This document shows positions 1-8,720 of a DNA stretch of 48,206 bases, piece after piece. Location of the stretch: IMG/VR virus record IMGVR_UViG_3300025652_000122, positions 1 to 48,206 of that record; one strand, 5' to 3'. The notes under the pieces are model-generated. The model made no database searches. It saw only the letters and a program-made list of their open reading frames with translations, and was not told the DNA's origin. The stretch comes from a virus. Position numbers and translations under genes: made by a program. Numbering within the stretch: position 1 is the first letter of the stretch; each line of letters starts with the position of its first letter.

Positions 1-1
1 C

Positions 2-973
2 CAGCCTGACTTTGTTTGGGGTAAAAGCAGAACTAATGTTAGAAACCACAACTTATATGATTCTGTGCGCGGTGCTGGTAATATGCTTCTTACTAATGGC
101 ACAACCCAAGAACTTACTGGTGGGGAGTTAACGGGGTTTAATACTGACGGCTTTACGCTTGGCTCTAATGTCTATCAGTTAAATGCATCAGGTGATAGTA
201 TGGTTGCATGGAACTGGAAAGCTGGTACAGCCTTTAGCAACGACGCAGGGACTAACGGCGCAACAATTGCAAGCGTGGGGTCGGTGAACCAAGACGCTGG
301 GTTTAGCGTGGTGACTTATACGGGTAACTCAACTAGCGGGGCAACCGTTGCTCATTCGCTTGGGGCAGAGCCTAAAATGGTGATTGTTAAAGCTAGAGGA
401 ACGCCGAATGGGATTGCCAGAAGTTGGTTTGTGTATCACGGTGAGTTGGGGGGTACAAAATTTATATACCTTGACCTCACAACCAGAGACCAAACTGGAA
501 GTACTGTTTGGAACAACACAAACCCTTCAAGCACGGTGTTTACTTTAGGCAACGAAAACGCAGTAAACCAATCAACTTACGATTATGTAGCCTACTGCTT
601 TGCCGAAGTAGAAGGGTATAGCAAGATGGGGAAATGGCAAAACAACAATTCGACAGACGGTACGTTTGTTTATTTGGGCTTCCGACCTCGATTCATTCTC
701 CTCAAAAACTATGACAACGCAGAGTCTTGGTATATCTGGGATAGCGTAAGGCAAACATATAACGTTCCCCCACCATCAAACAATTGGTTAAGCCCTAACC
801 TATCTAATTCGGAAGCGGCAAATAGCGCCACTACCGTAGCAATTGATGGGTTATCAAACGGCTTCAAAATCAGGACAACAAACCCTGCAACTGGTGAAAT
901 TTCGTTTGGAACACGCAACTACATCTACATGGCCTTTGCCGAGAACCCCTTCAAGAACAGCCTCGCACGATAA
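2..973 (+). CDS. DUF7483-type phage tail/appendage protein, 5' end missing
   Basis: The reading frame is open from base 2 with no start codon, so the gene begins upstream of the window; 323 codons are visible. The first visible residues (QPDFVWGKSRTNVRNH, then LYDSVRGAG) and later blocks (SDGFT-like TDGFTLGSN, VAWNWKAG, AEVEGYSKMGKW, FVYLGFRPRFILLK, YIYMAFAENPF) are the repeated signatures of the DUF7483 family, common at the distal tail of aquatic phages. The fold is probably beta-rich and the likely role is receptor binding or tail decoration; the family assignment is firm, the role is inferred. A GTG at 65 lies inside the domain and is not the true start. It is followed after 9 nt by the next gene. 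Confidence 0.85.
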   Translation, partial: QPDFVWGKSRTNVRNHNLYDSVRGAGNMLLTNGTTQELTGGELTGFNTDGFTLGSNVYQLNASGDSMVAWNWKAGTAFSNDAGTNGATIASVGSVNQDAGFSVVTYTGNSTSGATVAHSLGAEPKMVIVKARGTPNGIARSWFVYHGELGGTKFIYLDLTTRDQTGSTVWNNTNPSSTVFTLGNENAVNQSTYDYVAYCFAEVEGYSKMGKWQNNNSTDGTFVYLGFRPRFILLKNYDNAESWYIWDSVRQTYNVPPPSNNWLSPNLSNSEAANSATTVAIDGLSNGFKIRTTNPATGEISFGTRNYIYMAFAENPFKNSLAR

Positions 974-982
974 GGAAAACAT

Positions 983-1513
983 ATGTACAAAGTAAACAAC
1001 AAAACCCTCCCACTCGACCGTGCCTTTACGCTCGGCGACATTCAATACCCAAGCAACTGGTTACGCAGGTCAACAGCTATTGCTCGACTAGCCTTGGGTA
1101 TTACATGGGAAGCTGAACCAGCGCGTGCTGATGACCGCTTCTATTGGAATGGCGACATTAACAACCCCAAGGCATTGGAAGACCGTGAAGAAGTCGATGA
1201 AGAAGGCAACCCCCTGTACGTGCAAGAATGGGATGCTGAAGCCGAGGTCATGACCAATACCAATGAGCGTTTGGTCACCAAGGGCTTGAAGTCCAACTGG
1301 ATTGCTCAAGTTAAAGCTACTGCTGGTGGTCTGCTGGCTGGTACTGACTGGATGGTTATTCGCAAAGCAGAGCGTGATGTAGCGATTGATGCCGACGTAG
1401 TTACTAAACGAGCCGCGATTCTTGCGGAGGCTAACCGACTGGAGCCAGCCATTGCCGCCTGCACAACTGTTGAAGAGTTGATCGCTGTTGTATCTGCCCA
1501 GAACTGGGAGTAA
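983..1513 (+). CDS. Hypothetical protein, possible tail-fibre assembly protein
   Basis: A 176-residue protein with an AAGGAAAAC ribosome site before the ATG. The N-terminal half is mixed and carries an acidic segment (about residues 60-85). The C-terminal half is helical (about 120-176) and ends LEPAIAACTTVEELIAVVSAQNWE-like, a helical end often seen in small proteins placed after phage fibre genes (XkdW/DUF4376-like tail proteins and fibre chaperones). The position directly downstream of a fibre-like gene supports a fibre-assembly role, but I do not recognise a definite family. Confidence 0.55.
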   Translation: MYKVNNKTLPLDRAFTLGDIQYPSNWLRRSTAIARLALGITWEAEPARADDRFYWNGDINNPKALEDREEVDEEGNPLYVQEWDAEAEVMTNTNERLVTKGLKSNWIAQVKATAGGLLAGTDWMVIRKAERDVAIDADVVTKRAAILAEANRLEPAIAACTTVEELIAVVSAQNWE

Positions 1514-1516
1514 TCG

Positions 1517-1960
1517 TTGCTTGCTGAACTCGCTATAGCCAATGCCGCCTTTGGTGTTATTAAACAGACCATTGCCAACGGTGGCGACATTATGGCTGCG
1601 GGCCAGCACATCTTTAAGTTCTTCGACTCCAAGTCAGAGATTGCCAAGAAAGCAAACGCAAGCGGCTCAGACTCAGAGGCGTTCTTTGCCCTTGAGCAGA
1701 TCAAGCAGAACGAAAAAGACCTGCAAGAGATGTTTATATACCAAGGCCGTGCGGGTTTGTGGGACGACTGGCTAAAGTTCCAAGCTGACGCCAAGCGCAA
1801 ACGGGAGGCAGAGGCAAGAGCGCTCGCACTAGCAAAAGCAAAGCGTAAAGCGAAAATCTGGGCTTGGATTAACGGCGTTCTGATTGTGATCTCAGTCGTT
1901 AGTGGGTTGATATTTATCGCTATGGTGGTGTGGGTCATAGCCAACCGGGGCCTTGAGTGA
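1517..1960 (+). CDS. Single-pass membrane protein of the lysis cassette
   Basis: A 147-residue protein starting at TTG 1517, three bases after the preceding stop. The N-terminal half is helical and amphipathic. Residues about 85-113 are very basic and alanine-rich (KRKREAEARALALAKAKRKAK), followed by one hydrophobic helix at about 116-140 and a short tail. The C-terminally anchored, positively charged layout and the position upstream of the holin and endolysin suggest a lysis or membrane-linked function; a spanin-like role cannot be shown. An internal ATG at 1591 is an alternative start. Confidence 0.6.
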   Translation: MLAELAIANAAFGVIKQTIANGGDIMAAGQHIFKFFDSKSEIAKKANASGSDSEAFFALEQIKQNEKDLQEMFIYQGRAGLWDDWLKFQADAKRKREAEARALALAKAKRKAKIWAWINGVLIVISVVSGLIFIAMVVWVIANRGLE

Positions 1961-2146
1961 ATGCTCTATGTCATATACTTTTTCACCATAGTCAGCGGGC
2001 GTAACGTGATTATAGATACCATGCCGGTGCCAAACGAGCCCATGTGTGTAGAGATAGTCAGGATGATTAACAGCCAGCCCAGTGCTGGCGGCAGGCGGGT
2101 CAAAGCGGCTTGCTACATAAATGTTAACGGAGCAAAAAATGGATGA
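1961..2146 (+). CDS. Small exported Cys protein (hypothetical)
   Basis: A 61-residue ORF whose ATG directly abuts the preceding TGA, with no clear Shine-Dalgarno, so translation is probably coupled. The N-terminus (MLYVIYFFTIVSG) is hydrophobic like a signal segment. Cys29 and Cys51 remain outside it, and the end (KAACYINVNG) resembles the end of the small protein at 2651-2851. It overlaps the holin start by 8 nt. It may be a small periplasmic lysis accessory; no family recognised. Confidence 0.45.
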   Translation: MLYVIYFFTIVSGRNVIIDTMPVPNEPMCVEIVRMINSQPSAGGRRVKAACYINVNGAKNG

Positions 2147-2636
2147 TCTTATTGGAATGGTTAAGGGCTTCGCGCCCGGTATCGCTACTGCGCTTGGTGG
2201 CCCTTTGGCTGGTATGGCAGTTAGTGCGCTTTCTAAACAGCTTGGCGTCAAGGATGAAGTAGATGCCGTGATGAAGGCGATCAACAAAGACCCAGAGGCG
2301 GAAGCCAAAATTAAACAACTTGAACATGACAAATTTAAAGCTATTCTTGCAGATAAAAACAGCGCTCGTGAGCGCGAGATGGCTATTGCTGCAAGTGCGA
2401 ACGCGCCTCTTCTTAATAAAATCGTCACGCCAGCTCTGGCTCTTGGCGTCACAGGCTTATCATTCATTCTGTTCACGGTGCTCATCTTTGTGGAAGTAAA
2501 GCCCGAAGCCAAAGACATCCTGATCTACATTCTCGGCGTCCTGTCTGCTGCGGTGACACAGATCCTGTCCTACTACTTCGGTAGCAGCATGGGAAGCAAA
2601 GACAAAGGCGATCAGTTGAGGTCCGCTGTGAAGTAA
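2139..2636 (+). CDS. Holin-like protein (GTA_holin_3TM type)
   Basis: A 165-residue protein. ATG 2139 is preferred over ATG 2121 because GGAG (2129-2132) sits 6 nt upstream of it. A glycine/alanine-rich N-terminal segment (about 9-30) is followed by a charged helical middle. Two hydrophobic helices lie at about 97-119 and 125-146, then YYFGSSMGSKDK, the C-terminal signature typical of phage/GTA holins of the three-TM type. It would form membrane lesions that release the endolysin encoded 200 nt downstream. Family is likely; holin activity is inferred from context. Confidence 0.75.
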   Translation: MDDLIGMVKGFAPGIATALGGPLAGMAVSALSKQLGVKDEVDAVMKAINKDPEAEAKIKQLEHDKFKAILADKNSAREREMAIAASANAPLLNKIVTPALALGVTGLSFILFTVLIFVEVKPEAKDILIYILGVLSAAVTQILSYYFGSSMGSKDKGDQLRSAVK

Positions 2637-2650
2637 TTTGGAGTACTGCT

Positions 2651-2851
2651 ATGTCCGTCTGGCTACCCGTATTGTTTATCTGCTTGTCTACTAACAACTG
2701 CGAGTTTTACTCCGGCGACATATCAGTCTCTGTTGAGCAGTGCGCCGCCCAGAACGATAAAGCCGAGACTCTGATAAAGGCCAGCGGCAAGGCACAGGCA
2801 TACCGAATGGCCTGCATTGAAATCAAACCAAAAGCGAACGATTCATTATGA
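2651..2851 (+). CDS. Small exported Cys-rich protein (hypothetical)
   Basis: A 66-residue protein with GGAG 7 nt before the ATG. It has a hydrophobic N-terminus (MSVWLPVLFICL) and four cysteines (11, 17, 31, 55). Its C-terminal block YRMACIEIKP parallels VKAACYINVNG of the 1961-2146 product. Its stop overlaps the endolysin start (ATGA at 2848). An export signal is plausible; no canonical lipobox is seen. It may be a periplasmic lysis accessory; function unknown. Confidence 0.6.
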   Translation: MSVWLPVLFICLSTNNCEFYSGDISVSVEQCAAQNDKAETLIKASGKAQAYRMACIEIKPKANDSL

Positions 2852-3312
2852 AACTAACTGCCAACTTCTCCCTCGCAGAAATGACAAAGAGCGACACCGC
2901 CCTGCGCCATGACATCGATAACACCCCTGACGCCGAGCAGCTAGAGAACCTGACCATCCTGTGTGAGTGCGTGCTACAGCCTGTGCGCGAGCGCTTCGGC
3001 CTGCCTGTTAAAGTCAATTCAGGCTTCCGTAGCGCCGATGTAAATACCAAGGTCGGTGGATCACGGACCTCGGACCATTGCCGTGGTATGGCTGCGGACA
3101 TCGAGATTCCCGGTCTAGCTAACGCTGAGTTAGCGCAGTGGATTGTGGACAACCTGAGCTTCCGCCAAGTAATCCTTGAGTTTTACACTCCCGGTATTCC
3201 AGATTCAGGTTGGGTGCATGTTAGCTACAACCCCGGGGATAACAAGAAGCAGGTGCTTACCGCTACCAAAAAAGACGGTAAAACAGTATACTTAACAGGA
3301 CTTATTGCCTAA
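2848..3312 (+). CDS. Endolysin, M15-family zinc peptidase
   Basis: A 154-residue Peptidase_M15-type protein, the usual size for a single-domain phage endolysin. It would cleave peptide bonds in peptidoglycan (D-Ala carboxypeptidase or L-Ala-D-Glu endopeptidase-like fold). Zinc ligands are visible: the SDHCRGMAAD block supplies His77 and Asp84, and WVHVSY supplies His124. The N-terminal FSLAEM segment is typical of this family. There is no signal peptide, so export should depend on the upstream holin. Its start overlaps the previous stop by 4 nt. Confidence 0.92.
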   Translation: MKLTANFSLAEMTKSDTALRHDIDNTPDAEQLENLTILCECVLQPVRERFGLPVKVNSGFRSADVNTKVGGSRTSDHCRGMAADIEIPGLANAELAQWIVDNLSFRQVILEFYTPGIPDSGWVHVSYNPGDNKKQVLTATKKDGKTVYLTGLIA

Positions 3313-3321
3313 GAGTTCGCC

Positions 3322-5208
3322 ATGCCGCTACAAAAACTATTGCTCAGGCCCGGTGTAAACCGAGAAAACACTCGATATACTTCCGAAGGGGGCTGGTACG
3401 ATTGCGATAAAATTCGCTTTCGCCAAGGCACGCCCGAAAAAATTGGGGGTTGGACACGATTTTCTGATTCTTCGTTTCTTGGAACATGCCGCTCCCTGCT
3501 TAACTGGGTTACGCTAGGATCCCTTAATCTGATTGGTCTAGGTACTAACCTCAAGTACTATGTAGAGCTGGGCGCAACTTTTTACGACATCACGCCTATT
3601 CGCGCCACCACTGCCGCAGGTGATGTTACGTTTACTGCCACATCTGGCTCGACTTCCATTACCGTAACTGACGTAGCGCACGGGGCTACTATTAACGATT
3701 TCGTTACCTTCAGCGGTGCCGACAGTCTCGGCGGGGCTATTACGGCGGATGTTCTAAATAAAGAATACCAAGTCACAGGCCTTATTGATAACGACAACTA
3801 CATCATCACGTCTGCTGTAGCAGCTGATGGCTCTGACACAGGTGATGGTGGCTCGTCTACAGTTGGGGCGTATCAGATTACCACGGGTCCAGCGGTTCAA
3901 GCCGCTCAGGCCGGATGGGGCGCTAGCTTTTGGGGCTTTGGTCCTTGGGGTATTGGGCAGTCAGCTCTCGACTCGCTGCGTATTTGGAACCACGCCAACT
4001 TTGGTGAAGACTTAATCTTCGGCCCACGCAGCGGTGGGATTTACTACTGGGATGCCTCAAATACAGTTAGTAACCGAGGGGTTACGCTCGCCAGCCTGAG
4101 CGGCGCATCCGGGGTGCCGACGCTGCAAAACAATATTCTGGTTTCTGATGTTTCTCGTTTTGTCCTTTGTTTTGGGGTGAACCCAATTGGCGAGACTACC
4201 TTAGACCCCATGCTGGTTCGTTGGTCGGACCAAGAAGATCCTGCTAACTGGACCCCCACCGCCACTAATCAAGCAGGGGATCTGCGATTATCCATAGGAT
4301 CTCAAATTGTTACGGCAAGCCAACAACGGCAAGAAATACTGGTTTGGACAGACGCGGCGCTGTATTCTTTACAGTACCTCGGTCCCCCGTTTGTCTGGGG
4401 CGCTCAGTCTGTGGGGGAAAACACTTCTATTATTGGCCCTAACGCGGTTGCTACGGCAAACAACATTACTTACTGGATGGGCACAGACAAATTTTATAAA
4501 TACGATGGTCGCGTGCAAACTCTGCGCTGTGATTTACGGCAATTTATTTTCCAAAATTCCAACCCAGATTTGAATTTAAACCCTGACCAGAAAGAGCAGG
4601 TTTTTGCCAGTACGGTTGAGGCCTACAACGAAATATGGTGGTTCTACTGTTCCTCTGTGTCAAATACGCCTAACCGATATGTGGTTTATAACTACGCGGA
4701 GGACGTTTGGTATTACGGAACTATGGAACGCACGGCGTGGATCGACAGCGGTGTACGATCTAACCCAGTAGCTACGACGACCTCCGGCTTCTTAATAAAC
4801 CAAGAGTCCGGCGTGGATGACGGGGAAACAGGCACCCTTCTTCCGATAGAAGCCTTTATCCAGTCCGCTGAGTTTGATTTAAACGACGGGCACAACATGA
4901 GTTTTGTGTGGCGACTGCTTCCTGATTTGACCTTCCGGGGATCGACTGCGGCAAGTCCTACGGCCAGCTTTACACTTACGCCGCTAAAGAACTCTGGCTC
5001 GGGGTACACGGACCCCGCATCAGTGGGCGGGGACAATGCAGCGGACGTTGTACGTACAGCGACGGTCCCCGTTGAGCAGTTTACGGGGCAGATTTATACC
5101 CGGGTTCGTGGTCGGCAGTTGGCGATTAAGGTTTCCTCTGATGGGCTGGGAACTACATGGCAGCTTGGTGCCCCACGTATTGACATCCGTCCGGATGGGC
5201 GTCGATAA
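3322..5208 (+). CDS. Virion structural protein, P22 gp10-like (phage stabilisation) type
   Basis: A 628-residue protein beginning MPLQKLLLRPGVNRENTRY, with many short beta repeats (GLGTNLKYYVE, LVWSDQEDPANWTP-like blocks, ALYSLQYLGPPFVWG) suggesting a beta-propeller-like body. The N-terminus and lay-out resemble P22 gp10-like phage stabilisation/tail hub proteins and the large group of aquatic-phage structural proteins usually annotated only as structural. It would sit at the head-tail connector or tail hub. The ribosome site is weak; the next gene overlaps by one base (TAATG). Confidence 0.65.
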   Translation: MPLQKLLLRPGVNRENTRYTSEGGWYDCDKIRFRQGTPEKIGGWTRFSDSSFLGTCRSLLNWVTLGSLNLIGLGTNLKYYVELGATFYDITPIRATTAAGDVTFTATSGSTSITVTDVAHGATINDFVTFSGADSLGGAITADVLNKEYQVTGLIDNDNYIITSAVAADGSDTGDGGSSTVGAYQITTGPAVQAAQAGWGASFWGFGPWGIGQSALDSLRIWNHANFGEDLIFGPRSGGIYYWDASNTVSNRGVTLASLSGASGVPTLQNNILVSDVSRFVLCFGVNPIGETTLDPMLVRWSDQEDPANWTPTATNQAGDLRLSIGSQIVTASQQRQEILVWTDAALYSLQYLGPPFVWGAQSVGENTSIIGPNAVATANNITYWMGTDKFYKYDGRVQTLRCDLRQFIFQNSNPDLNLNPDQKEQVFASTVEAYNEIWWFYCSSVSNTPNRYVVYNYAEDVWYYGTMERTAWIDSGVRSNPVATTTSGFLINQESGVDDGETGTLLPIEAFIQSAEFDLNDGHNMSFVWRLLPDLTFRGSTAASPTASFTLTPLKNSGSGYTDPASVGGDNAADVVRTATVPVEQFTGQIYTRVRGRQLAIKVSSDGLGTTWQLGAPRIDIRPDGRR

Positions 5209-6350
5209 TGGCTAACGTTATTACGGCAAACGACGACCTCAACAGGGTCGCTGCGCCGCGCTTACCTACGGCTACCCAGCAGTACGAACGCCAGTATCAG
5301 GATCAGTACAACAACATTCTGCGCCTGTATTTCAACCAAATAGATAACATTCTGGGGCAGTTAGACTGGAATAAACCGGTTGACTACCTTGACTTCAATA
5401 CTACGGCCCCCGATGTCCCTCACGCGCATCAGGCAGGCCGAGTAAGCTGGGACGTTCCTGACGCCTGTCTCGAAATAGACCTAGCGTACGGAGTCGTACA
5501 GCAAGTAGGGCAGGAAATATACGCCCGGGTTCAGAACGTAACAGGGGTGACTATCCCTAACGGCACGGTTGTTGGGTTTGCCGGAGCGACGGATGACGCT
5601 CTACAGGTAGCGCCTTATATTGCTGACGGTTCGCAGCCCTCGTTGTATATTTTGGGTGTCATGACCCATGATCTGCCAGATTCTGGAGAAAAAGGCTACT
5701 GCACGACGTTTGGCTTTGTGCGTGACGTAAACACCAGCGCGTTTACCCAAGGGGATCTTCTGTATGCGTCCCCCAGCGTAGCCGGGGCATTTACAAACAT
5801 CAAGCCGACGGCACCTAATAATGTCGTGGCGGTTGCGGCGGTTATAAAGGTCGGAACTACCGATGGTATTATCTTTGTGCGTCCAACCATTACGGCGCAG
5901 AAGTACTACGGAACTTTCGCCCGCACAACCAACTACGCCCCTGCAGTTGCTAATACGGCCTATGCTATTCCTTTTGACTCGACTATTATCGCCAACGGCA
6001 TATCTGTTGGGACACCTACTTCACGCATAGTAGTGGCAGACTCGGGTTTTTACAGCGTTGCGTGTACTTTGCAGTACTCCAGCAGCAACGCATCGGCTAA
6101 AAACGCATACGTATGGCTCCGCAAAAACGGTACAGATGTTCCTCAATCTTCTCGGTTGGTGTCAGTGGACACTAACGGCGGTTATCGTCTTGGGGTTGTG
6201 AACGAATCAATCTCGCTACTTGCGGGCGACTATATTGAGATTATGGTTGCGGTTACAAATACTGCACTTACTCTGGCGGCGGTTGGTGCCACCGCGTTTG
6301 CTCCCGGGTCTCCTGCCGCTAACCTGACCATTCAGCAGATTCAGGAATGA
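5208..6350 (+). CDS. Tail/appendage structural protein with C1q/TNF-like C-terminal domain
   Basis: A 380-residue protein. The N-terminal part (about 1-70) is helical with YERQYQDQYNNILRLYFNQ, a segment seen in phage virion proteins that attach to the particle. The centre (about 90-225) is beta-rich. The C-terminal about 140 residues (YGTFARTTNYAPAV..., GFYSVACTLQYSS, YVWLRKNGTDV, LLAGDYIEIMVAV) have the jelly-roll pattern of C1q-like trimeric domains at fibre tips. The start codon overlaps the preceding stop by one base. A host-surface contact role is inferred. Confidence 0.65.
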   Translation: MANVITANDDLNRVAAPRLPTATQQYERQYQDQYNNILRLYFNQIDNILGQLDWNKPVDYLDFNTTAPDVPHAHQAGRVSWDVPDACLEIDLAYGVVQQVGQEIYARVQNVTGVTIPNGTVVGFAGATDDALQVAPYIADGSQPSLYILGVMTHDLPDSGEKGYCTTFGFVRDVNTSAFTQGDLLYASPSVAGAFTNIKPTAPNNVVAVAAVIKVGTTDGIIFVRPTITAQKYYGTFARTTNYAPAVANTAYAIPFDSTIIANGISVGTPTSRIVVADSGFYSVACTLQYSSSNASAKNAYVWLRKNGTDVPQSSRLVSVDTNGGYRLGVVNESISLLAGDYIEIMVAVTNTALTLAAVGATAFAPGSPAANLTIQQIQE

Positions 6351-6411
6351 GCCCTATACCACAGCCTAATAATTTTGTAAAATACTGACATATTGGATCG
6401 AGGACATAAAG

Positions 6412-8718
6412 ATGGCAACAGCACCTAAAGCAGCAGGGATCATGGACCTCCCCGAAAACGAGGACATGAATCAGCCCCCACAGCTTTCCCCTATGGAGTC
6501 ATATGACGCCGTCACAACGGCGTTGAACACTGCCAGCCCTGACGCTGCTTCTCAGTACGAGCAGACGATGAACATGTCGCTGCCCCCGGAACTGATGGAA
6601 ATGTCCGCGGAAGAGATCAGCCAGATCTTGCAGCTGTTCCAGTATCTCCAAGAGAATCCCGAAGAATACCCCGCCGCCATTGCTGACCTTGTTGAAGAGG
6701 GTGTTATTGAAGCAGGCGACCTGCCCCCAGAGTACGACGAGGAAGTGCTGGCTACAGTAAATGCCTTGTTGATGCAAGCTCTAAGAACAAAGCAGGGCGG
6801 TATGCCCCAGCAGCCTCAGGGCTTTGCCATGGGCGGTATTGCTGATGCTGCACGCATTGTTGCAAATCAGGGCCGTGGTCAAGATACTATGCTGGCGCAC
6901 ATTACGCCAGAAGAAGCTCAATTGCTCCGCAGCCGGGGCGGCATGGGCACTATCAACCCGATGACGGGCTTGCGTGAATACGGCTGGTTTAAAAAGACAT
7001 TTGGTTTCTCCAGCAAGAAAATTCCCGGCGTCGGCGCCATAAAAAAAATCGCCGCTCCTCTTGTCAGCGCAGCTAAGAAAATTGTTGCCAGCCCTATTGG
7101 CCGGATTGTTGCTACCGTTGCGTTGACCGCGTTCCTCGGACCAGCAGGGGCTGCAATGGGAGGTGGATTCTTTGGCGCAGCTGCTGCGGCGGGCGTGGCG
7201 GGCACAAGTATTGGCTTACTGTCTGGGCAGAGCCTTAAAGATAGTTTAATTAGTGGTGCTACAGCATACTTTGGCGCTCCCGGCGGTCCGGTGGCTAACT
7301 TCGTTGGGCAGGCTGGAATTACCAGCATAGCGGGCCAAGCGGCGGCGGCCAGCGGACTTATTGGCACTGCTGCCTCTTTGGCAACAGGAAAGAACCTCAA
7401 AGAGTCTATTAGAAGTGGTTTGACGCAAGCCGCTATCGGTGGAGGCTCTGCGATAGTTAGTAACTATATGGCGCAGGCCGACGGCTCTAAGAGCCTCATG
7501 GATGCTGTTAACCAAGACGCTCCAGTTTTGACCCCTGAAGGTGTTTTGAAAGGGGATACAGCGCCAACGGAAAATAAAAATATTGACAGCAACTATGGGG
7601 AAGCCGCGCCCGTAATAGGTAGTGGTGAGGGAGTCCAGCCCCAACAGGCGCCCCTGACTGACGCCGACTACCGGGCTCTAAATCGAAACTACTACGACCA
7701 AGTTAATGGGGTCAAAGCCTTACCGGGCGTGGATGGGCTGGGATCAGCTCCAACCAGTAACGTCATGGACCCCGCAATTGCAGCACGTGCAGCACGAGGT
7801 GATATGTTTGCGAGCGCCAACACAGCCCCCGCTGGTGCATACCAACCTCCCGGAATATTTGATTCAGCCAAGCGCATGGGCTCGGGGATCATGGACATTG
7901 GACAAGGCAATTTTGAACAGGGCTTTAAGGATCTTACTGGCGGCGCTGGCGACTTGTTTATGCCATCGGGCCCCACCGATGCTCAAATAATAGATTCTCC
8001 TGAATATGCCAAGCTAAGTAAGGCAATTGGAGGCAAGGCTGCGCTTGAGCGACTTTCAACGCAAATGTCCCCCGGCATAATCCGTACCTATGGTCCCGGC
8101 GTTGCCGCGGGCCTTGGCGCTACGGCCATGATGGGTGGATTTGAGCCCCCAGAGACGCCTGACTCTCAGATGAAGCAGGACATGTACGGGACTCCGGGCC
8201 TTGATCGGATCAACGCGGACCCCAACAAGTACATCATTCAAAACCTCCCCGGTGTTAACTACACTGAGCAGGGAAATATTGCTGGGTCAGGAAATTGGGC
8301 TCCGGGCCAAACACTGGATGATATTAGAGTCAGTGGTAATACAACTTCTGGCAGAAACCTACGGGGCAACATATATACCCCTCCAATGTATTCGCCTACA
8401 GGGTCTGGAGGCGGGGGTATCGCACAGCCGTACAATCAAAGGAACATGTACGATTTCATGCCAAGGTACGCGGCTCAGGGCGGCATGATGAGTGGTGGTA
8501 TTGCAAACTTGGCCGGAGGTGGGTATCCTCGACGTACTGGTCAAATAGAAGGTCCGGGGACCGAGAAGTCTGATTCAATCCCTGCAATGTTGTCTGACGG
8601 CGAGTTTGTTATGACAGCGGGCGCTGTCCGCGGCGCTGGGAATGGCAGCCGCAGAGCAGGCGCAAAGAAAATGTATGCTTTGATGCATCAACTTGAACAA
8701 AACGCAGCACGGGGTTAA
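6412..8718 (+). CDS. Large putative internal virion (ejection) protein A
   Basis: A 768-residue protein with GAGGA 8 nt before its ATG. Residues 1-130 are acidic and helical. A basic stretch and a long glycine/alanine-rich region with two or three amphipathic or membrane-like helices follow (about 205-345). A low-complexity linker leads to the C-terminal block SDSIPAMLSDGEFVMTAGAV (about 723-742), a recurrent signature in structural proteins of aquatic phages. The motif FAMGGIA occurs at 138-144 and recurs in two other proteins here. Membrane-like helices and location suggest a protein ejected into or across the host envelope; this is an inference. Confidence 0.6.
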   Translation: MATAPKAAGIMDLPENEDMNQPPQLSPMESYDAVTTALNTASPDAASQYEQTMNMSLPPELMEMSAEEISQILQLFQYLQENPEEYPAAIADLVEEGVIEAGDLPPEYDEEVLATVNALLMQALRTKQGGMPQQPQGFAMGGIADAARIVANQGRGQDTMLAHITPEEAQLLRSRGGMGTINPMTGLREYGWFKKTFGFSSKKIPGVGAIKKIAAPLVSAAKKIVASPIGRIVATVALTAFLGPAGAAMGGGFFGAAAAAGVAGTSIGLLSGQSLKDSLISGATAYFGAPGGPVANFVGQAGITSIAGQAAAASGLIGTAASLATGKNLKESIRSGLTQAAIGGGSAIVSNYMAQADGSKSLMDAVNQDAPVLTPEGVLKGDTAPTENKNIDSNYGEAAPVIGSGEGVQPQQAPLTDADYRALNRNYYDQVNGVKALPGVDGLGSAPTSNVMDPAIAARAARGDMFASANTAPAGAYQPPGIFDSAKRMGSGIMDIGQGNFEQGFKDLTGGAGDLFMPSGPTDAQIIDSPEYAKLSKAIGGKAALERLSTQMSPGIIRTYGPGVAAGLGATAMMGGFEPPETPDSQMKQDMYGTPGLDRINADPNKYIIQNLPGVNYTEQGNIAGSGNWAPGQTLDDIRVSGNTTSGRNLRGNIYTPPMYSPTGSGGGGIAQPYNQRNMYDFMPRYAAQGGMMSGGIANLAGGGYPRRTGQIEGPGTEKSDSIPAMLSDGEFVMTAGAVRGAGNGSRRAGAKKMYALMHQLEQNAARG

Positions 8719-8720
8719 TC

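Noticed and set aside
1306-1944. 212-codon leftward ORF
   Set aside because: It lies opposite two good rightward genes, is Ala/Ser-rich as expected from an antisense frame, and has no domain or ribosome site.
1892-2518. 208-codon leftward ORF across the lysis cassette
   Set aside because: Antisense to the holin-like gene, which has a clear ribosome site and membrane helices; low-complexity Ala/Ser composition.
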